12,361 nt of DNA from Sulfurovum sp. (GTDB lineage: Bacteria > Campylobacterota > Campylobacteria > Campylobacterales > Sulfurovaceae). The stretch spans positions 1-12,361 of the forward strand of contig DZAQ01000036.1 in NCBI GenBank assembly GCA_022729615.1. Direction: 5' to 3'. The notes under the pieces were generated by a model, which saw nothing but the letters and a program-made list of their open reading frames with translations, did no database searches and was not told the DNA's origin. Below are positions 6,489-12,361 of the stretch, in pieces. The position numbers were made by a program, and so were the translations under genes. Position 1 is the first letter of the stretch, and each line of letters starts with the position of its first letter.

Positions 6489-6617
6489 TTTTTTATCCTT
6501 TTTAATTATTTTTTTGAATAGTAGCGCAATTGTTTAAATCAACCATTAACAAAAAGTATTTACAACGGCTTATACTTTTGTGATATACTCCCAAGCAAAA
6601 TAAACGAATCGACGAAT
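6489..6617. promoter_or_regulatory. Divergent intergenic region between the Spy-like gene and the helicase
   Basis: This 129-bp AT-rich gap should drive transcription both ways. Toward the helicase the best box is TGATATACT (6581-6589, extended -10), with TTTACA at 6559-6564 as a poorly spaced -35 (19 bp). A second TATACT lies at 6571-6576. Toward the Spy-like gene the best box is TACTAT (minus strand, about 6524-6519). A near-perfect 13-bp palindrome TTGTTTAAATCAA (6530-6542, one mismatched pair) lies just upstream of that box and could be an operator. The helicase ATG lacks a clear Shine-Dalgarno sequence. Confidence 0.5.
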
Positions 6618-9416
6618 ATGGCAAAAAAGAAACGAAAATATCTGATAAAACTCAATAATAAAGTACGCAACTACTTCAATGGACTCCCTTTTGACGAGGG
6701 TGTTTTGTCACTCGATGATGAGCAATTGATGGCATTGGCGATGAGTTTGGAACTGAGACTTACCTCTCTCTCAAGAGAAGATCTGCTGCGCGCGCTCAGG
6801 AGGGCTTGGAGTGAAGGCGATCACATCCAAAGAGAGCACATCACCCACTATCTCCTGCAAGGAAAACGCCCCAAAGAGTTCTTGGAGACAAAAGCAGAGC
6901 CGATAGACAAAGTTTCAAAAATTTTGGATCTTCTCGAGGAGCTGCCTCACACCAAGGAGGAGGAGAACTCCCTGCTCGAATCATTCATTGAGGCGAAATC
7001 CTCGAAACTCACACAAGAGAAAATAGCCAATAAACTTGCATATATCCGCCTGCAAAATCGGCTTAAGTATCTTGAGGAGCAGCTTGAGGCGACCTTTAGC
7101 ACACTGGGTGAGATGGAGTTTTATCAAAGCTATTCATTTCACTCCAAAGAGTTCGATTTCTCGAAACTTCTGCTGACCCGTACGCCGCCGCTGGATCTAG
7201 AAGCGCTCTGGCAGCTCGGTGAAGAGTCCATCTTGACACATCTCAAAAATCAAAAAGCTGAGATAATCGCACAAAAACAAACCGCAGTCAACTCCTTTAT
7301 GGAGGAGATCGAACGCTACCATCCTTGGCTCGCCTACGCCCAAATGATCGAGCATATCAAGCAGATGGCTCCCGATACCGACCTCTATCATATTCCGCTC
7401 ACTTTCGAGAGAGTAGAGGGTATTTTGCATCGGATCAATGAAAAATATGAGCTCCTCGAAAGTACCGACCACTATATCATCGAAAAATCAAAAACTTTCG
7501 TACTTTTCAAAGAAAAACTCCACTATCGTACCTCCGTCTCTTATACCAAAGAGATGCTCTGGGCGGCGATCTGGAGGGGCGATATTCTCCCCATTGACGA
7601 AGATCTCAACCAAGTCAATGAAGAGCTTGTCTCTCACTTCAACATGACGATTGACGCGCTGTATGATCATATGCTGGAGCTCTCACAAGGGCTCAATGTG
7701 CCGGACGACAGACTTGAGTCACATATCGTGCAATTTTTGGCGCCGCAAATCCAAGCCTCCCAGACGCTCAAACTCAAAGAAAAAAGCAAACGGCGTATTC
7801 TCTACCATTATGGAGAGTATATCAAGCCGCTCAAAGAGAGGCATATGCGAGAGGAGCTCCTCGCCAAAAGCATCCGGGATTTCAAAAACCTCTTCCCTCT
7901 CGCAAGGAGCCTTAAGCGAAAAATCTCATTTCATGTCGGACCCACCAATAGCGGCAAAACCTACGCGGCACTTCAACAGCTCAAAACTGCCGATACGGGA
8001 TACTATCTCGCTCCGCTTCGTTTGCTGGCGCTTGAAGGATATGAGACGCTCAAGAGAGACGGGGTTCGTATCTCTCTCATCACGGGCGAAGAGGAGATCA
8101 TCGATGAGGAGTCCACGCATGTCTCATCCACTATCGAGATGCTCAACAACAGCGTCGATGTGGAGGTGTGCGTCATCGATGAGATACAAATGATCAATGA
8201 CCGCGACAGAGGCTGGGCTTGGGCAAATGCCCTTATCGGTGCGCCGGCAAAAAAGGTGATCCTCACGGGATCTTCCGATGCGCTCAAAGCTGTCCAAGAG
8301 CTCTGCTTCTATCTTGACGAGCCTCTTGAAGTGATACCCTTCGAGAGAAAAAATCCGCTTGTGCTCCTCAAAAAATCCACTCCCATCAAAAATGTCGAAA
8401 AACAAAGCGCGATTGTCGCGTTTTCTCGTCGCGAAGTACTCTCCTTCAAGCAGATTTTCTCCGAATTCCACCGAGTTTCCGTCATCTATGGCAATCTCTC
8501 TCCGGAGGTCAGACGCGAAGAGGCAAGGCGCTTCCGAGAAGGCGAGAGTGATATCCTTGTCGCTACAGATGCTATCGCGATGGGTCTCAATCTTCCTATC
8601 AAATCAATCCTTTTTGCCAAAGACAACAAATTTGACGGTCTCAGACGCAGAGAATTGACCCCATCGGAGATCCTCCAGATAGCCGGCAGAGCCGGACGAT
8701 ATGGGTTTGAAGAGAGGGGCTACATAGGGGCGCTGGATGAGTCAACACTCCAGACGATCACCAAGAAATTTCATACTCCGCTCACAGATATAGAGCTTCC
8801 CTTTGCCGTGATGGCAAATCTCGAACATGTGCTGCTCATCGGCGAAATACTTGAAACCGACAATCTCACCAACATACTCACTTTTTTTGCCGAAAATATG
8901 GAGTTTGACGGTCCATTTGAGGCGGCAAATATCGAATCCATGCTTGAGATCGCCGCTATCGTCGATGAATACAATCTCGATCTCATCACCCGTTATCATC
9001 TCAGCTGTGCGCCCGCAAGCATCTCTTCGCCCTATATCGAGTCGGTTTTTCACCGCTATATCCGAAGTCTTGAGAAGGGATCGGAGGTGCTTTACATCCC
9101 TCCGCGCGACCTGCCGCCTTTTGCCCAAACCAACGATATGCTCCTCAACGCCGAAGATAGAGTGAGAGAGATATCGCTCTACCTCTGGCTCTCTTTCAAA
9201 TTTCAAGAGTACTTTCCGGACACTCAAAAAGCGATCGATTCCCGAGTCCGGCTCAACCACTTCATCGAAAACTCACTCAAAAAGGGTCATTTTGTCAAAA
9301 GCTGCAACCGCTGCGGAAAGGTGCTTGATTTTAGCTATCGCTTCTCTATTTGCGAGAACTGCTACACCTTGGGCAAAAGAGGCGAAAAGAGCTATCGCAC
9401 ACGAAGCAAAAGATGA
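6618..9416 (+). CDS. SUV3-like superfamily 2 RNA helicase
   Basis: Predicted ATP-dependent RNA unwinding enzyme related to mitochondrial SUV3, the helicase of the RNA degradosome. The central helicase core is complete: Walker A GPTNSGKT (441-448), APLRLLA (motif Ia), DEIQM (521-525, the SUV3-type DExH variant), TGSSDA (motif III), AFSRREV (motif IV), ATDAIAMGLNL (motif V) and QIAGRAGRYG (687-696, motif VI). About 430 residues precede it. They are mostly helical and charged with no domain I recognise, much longer than needed for the core. The C-terminus ends in a C4 zinc-ribbon-like motif with Cys 896, 899, 912 and 915, followed by a basic tail (KRGEKSYRTRSKR) suited to nucleic-acid binding. 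The start at 6618 is the first ATG after the promoter but has no good ribosome binding site. The next gene begins at or just after its stop. A role in RNA turnover or processing is inferred from the family. Confidence 0.9.
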   Translation: MAKKKRKYLIKLNNKVRNYFNGLPFDEGVLSLDDEQLMALAMSLELRLTSLSREDLLRALRRAWSEGDHIQREHITHYLLQGKRPKEFLETKAEPIDKVSKILDLLEELPHTKEEENSLLESFIEAKSSKLTQEKIANKLAYIRLQNRLKYLEEQLEATFSTLGEMEFYQSYSFHSKEFDFSKLLLTRTPPLDLEALWQLGEESILTHLKNQKAEIIAQKQTAVNSFMEEIERYHPWLAYAQMIEHIKQMAPDTDLYHIPLTFERVEGILHRINEKYELLESTDHYIIEKSKTFVLFKEKLHYRTSVSYTKEMLWAAIWRGDILPIDEDLNQVNEELVSHFNMTIDALYDHMLELSQGLNVPDDRLESHIVQFLAPQIQASQTLKLKEKSKRRILYHYGEYIKPLKERHMREELLAKSIRDFKNLFPLARSLKRKISFHVGPTNSGKTYAALQQLKTADTGYYLAPLRLLALEGYETLKRDGVRISLITGEEEIIDEESTHVSSTIEMLNNSVDVEVCVIDEIQMINDRDRGWAWANALIGAPAKKVILTGSSDALKAVQELCFYLDEPLEVIPFERKNPLVLLKKSTPIKNVEKQSAIVAFSRREVLSFKQIFSEFHRVSVIYGNLSPEVRREEARRFREGESDILVATDAIAMGLNLPIKSILFAKDNKFDGLRRRELTPSEILQIAGRAGRYGFEERGYIGALDESTLQTITKKFHTPLTDIELPFAVMANLEHVLLIGEILETDNLTNILTFFAENMEFDGPFEAANIESMLEIAAIVDEYNLDLITRYHLSCAPASISSPYIESVFHRYIRSLEKGSEVLYIPPRDLPPFAQTNDMLLNAEDRVREISLYLWLSFKFQEYFPDTQKAIDSRVRLNHFIENSLKKGHFVKSCNRCGKVLDFSYRFSICENCYTLGKRGEKSYRTRSKR

Positions 9417-9424
9417 GAGTGAAT

Positions 9425-9865
9425 ATGCATAAAAATTACTCCTATTTGCTTGTCGGAGCGCAGTTTACACTTATCACCCTCATGCTCCTCTTTGCAAAGG
9501 ATCTTTTTGCCTCACTGATAGGTATAGGGGTGGCTCTACTCGGTCTTTTTATAGGGCTCTGGGCGCTCAGACACAATAGACTCGGAAATTTTCAAATCCT
9601 GCCGGAACTCAAAAAAGGCTCCCATCTCGTCACCACAGGACCCTACCGCCTCATCCGCCATCCGATGTACACTTCGGTGATCGCTATGATGATGGGTGTT
9701 GTCATAGCCACACCTACCCTCTTGGAGATCATTCTGTGGCTTCTCCTCGTGCTCGCACTCACGCTCAAAGCCCGCAGAGAAGAGCGGCTATGGATGGGTC
9801 ACGATCCGCAGCACTACACCACTTACAAGCAAAGAACCAAACTCTTTCTCCCTGCTCTTTTGTAG
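9425..9865 (+). CDS. Membrane methyltransferase of the ICMT (isoprenylcysteine carboxyl methyltransferase-like) family
   Basis: A 146-residue membrane protein with about four hydrophobic segments. Near the middle it carries the family motif LVTTGPYRLIRHPMY (about residues 68-82). The conserved ending follows: a pair of glutamates in RREERLW (from 117), then HYTTYKQRTKLFLP. These are the S-adenosylmethionine-binding and catalytic elements of the ICMT/PEMT-like superfamily. Bacterial members methylate lipids or unknown small substrates, and the substrate here is not known. Start choice: ATG at 9425 has GAG-type bases (9415-9419) upstream. An in-frame ATG at 9413 overlaps the helicase stop as ATGA and is equally possible, adding MRVN. 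An earlier start inside the helicase is unlikely. It is co-transcribed with the helicase. Confidence 0.85.
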   Translation: MHKNYSYLLVGAQFTLITLMLLFAKDLFASLIGIGVALLGLFIGLWALRHNRLGNFQILPELKKGSHLVTTGPYRLIRHPMYTSVIAMMMGVVIATPTLLEIILWLLLVLALTLKARREERLWMGHDPQHYTTYKQRTKLFLPALL

Positions 9866-9889
9866 CGCAGTGATATATCTATTTTTCCT

Positions 9890-9916
9890 AAAATTCATTT
9901 TTTTGTTGAATTTTTT
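9890..9916 (+). terminator. Weak AT-rich hairpin that may end the helicase-methyltransferase transcript
   Basis: AAAATTCA (9890-9897) pairs with TGAATTTT (9907-9914) around a 9-base T-rich loop and runs into two further T residues. It sits 25 nt after the methyltransferase stop. The 8-bp stem has only two G-C pairs, so termination efficiency is uncertain. Confidence 0.3.
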
Positions 9917-9936
9917 GAGTTCTATTAGATTTCTTA

Positions 9937-9983
9937 TGATACTATGCAAGCAGTAAATTCTTTACAAAGACAAAAGTTAGGAG
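9937..9983 (+). promoter_or_regulatory. Candidate promoter and strong ribosome binding site of the antiporter gene
   Basis: TGATACTAT (9937-9945) is an extended -10 box. TTGAGT (9915-9920) is a possible -35 with a long 19-bp spacer. TAGGAG ending at 9983 is the best Shine-Dalgarno match in the window and lies 7 nt before TTG at 9991, which decides that non-ATG start. Confidence 0.5.
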
Positions 9984-9990
9984 TATTTTT

Positions 9991-11160
9991 TTGGATTCAT
10001 ATCCCCCCTCGCGACATCAGCATATCTTTCATCTTTCCCGTTTTTTTGACAACTATTTTGACATCATGCTGGGTTTCGCCTTTGGACTCGCCGCCCTGCT
10101 CTTTCACAAATTTGGCGAATCGCATCTGGCTGTCATCTGCTCTGCTCTCTCTATCGGTGCACTCTCCATCACAGTTTCTGAAATTGCAGAGATATTGGCA
10201 GAACGGTTCGAAGAGCCTTATGCCAGTTTCGTTCTTACATTCTCGGCAGTGGCGGTCGAAATCATCCTGCTTTTCATGATCATCCTCGAAGCCACCCACT
10301 CACCAGAGGTGCTTGAGACAGTCAAAGGAGGTATCATCTCAGCGGTCATCGTAGATATGAATGTCCTTCTTGGATTGGCAGTATTTATCGGCGGACTCAG
10401 CTACAAAGAGCAAGTACACAACGAAAATACCTCCAGCACCTATACGACAATTCTTCTCGTCGCCGCCTCTACGCTATTGGTTCCGGGTATCATCAACTAT
10501 GCAGACCACAACAAAGGCGATCTCTTCCAAGCCTCTGTTCTTGTGGCTATAGTACTCTTTGTATTTTATATCGCTATTTTTATATTTCAAACCAAAACAC
10601 ACAGACACTTTTTCAAAGCAACCGCAAAGAGTCGTCTTTTCCGGCTCAGAAAGCATCATGGCGAAGACGAGAGCGAAGAGTCTGATGATTATCTTTTTGA
10701 TCGCATCAATAGCCCATGGAATCTTTTTATACTCTTTGTATTTATCCTTTTGATAGGCATCCTTGCTGAAGTTTTCGCAAATGATGGGATCATGGTAGCC
10801 AAAGAGATTGGTATCTCCAATGGATTGGCAGGTCTTATCATCGCCATCATCGCGGTCGCTCCGGAGATCCTCACAGCGATCAAGGCTGCCAAAAACGATC
10901 AAATCCAACGGGTCGTCAATATCGCCATGGGAGCCTCCACCGTATCGATCATGCTCACCGTTCCGCTCTTGATGGGACTTGCATACATCAATGGCATTCA
11001 ATTGACTCTCGATTTCAACGCTTTTCAGATCGGCGCACTGATACTCACGATCGTCTTGGCATGGAAGACGACCGATGACGGAGAGACCAATTATTTTGAA
11101 GGGATTTCCCATTTGATGTTTTTCGTCTCCTATGCCATTATCGCGACTATGTATAAGTAG
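9991..11160 (+). CDS. ChaA-like calcium (cation)/proton antiporter
   Basis: A 389-residue inner-membrane protein with about eleven hydrophobic segments, belonging to the CaCA (cation/Ca2+ exchanger) superfamily, nearest the ChaA type. The two inverted alpha repeats are visible. The first is SEIAEILAERFEEPYASF through VLTFSAVAVEIILLF (63-95), with Glu90 in the transport position. The second is IIAVAPEILTAIKAAKNDQ (286-304) followed by NIAMGAST, with Glu292. A hydrophilic loop at 203-238 holds a His/acidic cluster (HHGEDESEESDD, 222-233), as ChaA-type exchangers often have between halves. Likely role: expulsion of Ca2+ or Na+/K+ in exchange for protons, for ion and pH balance. Ion choice cannot be told. 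The TTG start is supported by the well-placed TAGGAG. The TRAP-receptor gene starts 14 nt downstream. Confidence 0.85.
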   Translation: MDSYPPSRHQHIFHLSRFFDNYFDIMLGFAFGLAALLFHKFGESHLAVICSALSIGALSITVSEIAEILAERFEEPYASFVLTFSAVAVEIILLFMIILEATHSPEVLETVKGGIISAVIVDMNVLLGLAVFIGGLSYKEQVHNENTSSTYTTILLVAASTLLVPGIINYADHNKGDLFQASVLVAIVLFVFYIAIFIFQTKTHRHFFKATAKSRLFRLRKHHGEDESEESDDYLFDRINSPWNLFILFVFILLIGILAEVFANDGIMVAKEIGISNGLAGLIIAIIAVAPEILTAIKAAKNDQIQRVVNIAMGASTVSIMLTVPLLMGLAYINGIQLTLDFNAFQIGALILTIVLAWKTTDDGETNYFEGISHLMFFVSYAIIATMYK

Positions 11161-11174
11161 CTTCACGATACAAA

Positions 11175-12284
11175 ATGAGACGACGAAAATTTTTAACTAT
11201 GGGCGCTGTAGGTACCGGCACACTCCTACTGGGAAGCTATGGTCAAGCCGAAAAGCCGATGCAAAAAAGTTTTTCTGTACACAAAAACAGGAAAACCACT
11301 CTCGAATTGGTCACCGCATGGCCTGCACACTACCCCATCTTGGGCACAGCAATAGATAGATTTGCCAAACGCTGCTTTCAGCTAAGCAGCGGAACACTTC
11401 ACATTAGGCTCCATCCAAGAGAGACCCTCCTCGCTCCTCATCAAATGTTTGACGCCGCCTCATGCGGAGAGATCGACCTCTTTCACTCCAATGTCGATCG
11501 TTGGCGAGAGAAAAATCCGGCGCTCTTGCTCATCGGCTCTCTGCCACCCGGAGAAACGAGCAAAGAGCTGACACGATGGCTCAGATATGGCGGAGGCTAT
11601 GGGCTTTGGCGCGAAATCTATGCCAGAGATAACCTCTATCCGCTCATAGGCAGCGCTGTAGATCGACAAATGGGGAGTTGGTTCAAGCATCAAATTTGCA
11701 CCTTGTCCGATCTGGAAGGAGTCAAAATACATACCTCCGGTCTCGATGCAGAGGTGATGGAACATCTTGGCATCCAGCCACTCTCCCTCAAATCCGAAAA
11801 TCTCCTCTCCTCGCTTTTTAAAGGGACTTTGGATGCCGTCAAATGGAGCCATCCCTATTTTGATCAGATCGCTGGTCTTCACAGAGCGTTTCCGTACTAC
11901 TACAAAGAGCTGCACCCCGCCATCTCACTCTATGAGCTTACTTTCAATAAAGAGCGGTGGGAAGGACTAAACAGTGCTCATCAAGCGATCATCCACAGTG
12001 CAAGCAAAGAGATGAACAGCGATATACTCCGAGAGTTCCGCTTCAAAAACAGACAAGCGCTTCTTGAGTTCTCACAAAGCGCAGAGATCAAAACTTTTCC
12101 CGAAGAGATCATCGCCAAATCCAAAATATCCCTTCAAAAGATTCTCGAGAAGCAAAGCGCTTCCAATAGGGATTTTGAAGCAGTTTTAATGAGCTACAAC
12201 GCTTTTACGCATTCTCGGGGTTCAGTATTACAAAACTACAATAAAAGAAGAAATTTTATATTAAGGAATATCAATGAAACATGA
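11175..12284 (+). CDS. TRAP-type solute-binding protein (DctP family), Tat-exported, with altered ligand site
   Basis: A 369-residue periplasmic receptor. RRRKFLTMG (residues 2-10) and the following hydrophobic stretch form a twin-arginine signal, with cleavage likely after GQA (25). No lipobox Cys is present. The rest follows the Tat-secreted DctP branch: LVTAWPAHYPILGTA, a GGGYGLWREIYARDNLYPL segment, QMGSWF and LSDLEGVKI. Compared with the known 2-oxoacid receptor TakP, the cation-ligand Gln is kept (Gln165). The substrate-carboxylate Arg is His186 (GVKIHTSG instead of G-K-M-R-x-x-G), and the Glu before Trp is Lys223 (AVKW instead of the usual E-W). This alignment is by eye. The ligand is therefore probably not a standard carboxylate/Na+ pair. 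No TRAP membrane subunits are in the window. No Shine-Dalgarno is visible before the ATG; translation may be coupled to the antiporter 14 nt upstream. Confidence 0.85.
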   Translation: MRRRKFLTMGAVGTGTLLLGSYGQAEKPMQKSFSVHKNRKTTLELVTAWPAHYPILGTAIDRFAKRCFQLSSGTLHIRLHPRETLLAPHQMFDAASCGEIDLFHSNVDRWREKNPALLLIGSLPPGETSKELTRWLRYGGGYGLWREIYARDNLYPLIGSAVDRQMGSWFKHQICTLSDLEGVKIHTSGLDAEVMEHLGIQPLSLKSENLLSSLFKGTLDAVKWSHPYFDQIAGLHRAFPYYYKELHPAISLYELTFNKERWEGLNSAHQAIIHSASKEMNSDILREFRFKNRQALLEFSQSAEIKTFPEEIIAKSKISLQKILEKQSASNRDFEAVLMSYNAFTHSRGSVLQNYNKRRNFILRNINET

Positions 12285-12361
12285 AGATCACATTGCTCTC
12301 TTTATCGATTGTGACAACATTAGCTATCACGCCATCGAGGGGATCCTCGGAGAGTTGGGCA
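12274..12361 (+). CDS. NYN-domain (LabA/DUF88-like) protein, N-terminal fragment
   Basis: Only the first 29 residues are inside the window. HIALFIDCDNISYHAIEGIL closely follows the start of NYN/LabA-like PIN-fold domains. The Asp in FIDCDN is the first metal-binding acid of predicted ribonucleases, and the Asn is also conserved. AAGGA (12263-12267) lies 6 nt before the ATG. The gene overlaps the end of the TRAP-receptor gene by 11 nt in another frame, so the two are co-transcribed and probably translationally coupled. The remaining domains (often OST-HTH/LOTUS in relatives) cannot be seen. Confidence 0.8.
   Translation, partial: MKHEDHIALFIDCDNISYHAIEGILGELG

Noticed and set aside
7651..8193. 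180-codon open frame overlapping the helicase on the same strand
   Set aside because: Serine/arginine-rich composition typical of an out-of-frame reading of a real gene; no homology features.
9350..9412. Methyltransferase starting inside the helicase C-terminus
   Set aside because: The extra 21 residues are highly charged and correspond to the coding region of the helicase zinc ribbon in another frame; starts at 9413 or 9425 fit the family length.

Overview
The window looks like a chromosomal segment of a free-living member of the Campylobacterota (a Sulfuricurvum/Sulfurimonas/Sulfurovum-type organism). This rests on the gene mix and protein style (SUV3-like helicase, LysM-NlpC/P60 lipid-free exported hydrolase, TauE/SafE transporter, Tat-dependent TRAP receptor) and on promoters carried mostly by a TATAAT-type -10 box with weak -35. 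The genus is an inference; no rRNA or marker typing gene is present.

Layout. (1) 1-1092 (+): the 3' part of a type ISP (LlaBIII-like) restriction-modification gene. Its reading frame is interrupted, without being broken, by a DUF559 endonuclease-like domain flanked by perfect 36-bp inverted repeats and followed by 42-bp tandem repeats. This is the most unusual object in the window. (2) 1128-4709 (+): a TauE/SafE-family permease followed within 3 nt by uvrA (nucleotide excision repair), with a good promoter overlapping the stop codon of the restriction gene. (3) 4706-6488 (-): three minus-strand genes: a periplasmic Spy/CpxP-like protein, a LysM + NlpC/P60 cell-wall hydrolase, and a small membrane protein. 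The last converges on uvrA with a 4-nt overlap. (4) 6489-6617: a divergent regulatory region. (5) 6618-9865 (+): a 932-aa SUV3-like RNA helicase and a closely coupled ICMT-like membrane methyltransferase. (6) 9866-9990: an intergenic region with a candidate terminator, promoter and strong ribosome binding site. (7) 9991-12361 (+): a ChaA-like cation/proton antiporter, an orphan TRAP-type solute receptor with altered ligand-site residues, and the start of a NYN-domain protein that overlaps it by 11 nt.

How the genes relate. Most are housekeeping or envelope functions in short operons, with no single pathway linking them. The accessory element is the DUF559/inverted-repeat cassette nested in the restriction-modification gene. 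It appears to have entered a linker between domains, kept the frame on both sides, and been followed by local duplication of its right end together with adjoining host bases. The likely job of such a cassette (mobile repeat plus nuclease, comparable in logic to REP/RAYT elements) is inference.

Stretches of non-coding DNA are all short (at most about 130 bp) and are described as separate entries.
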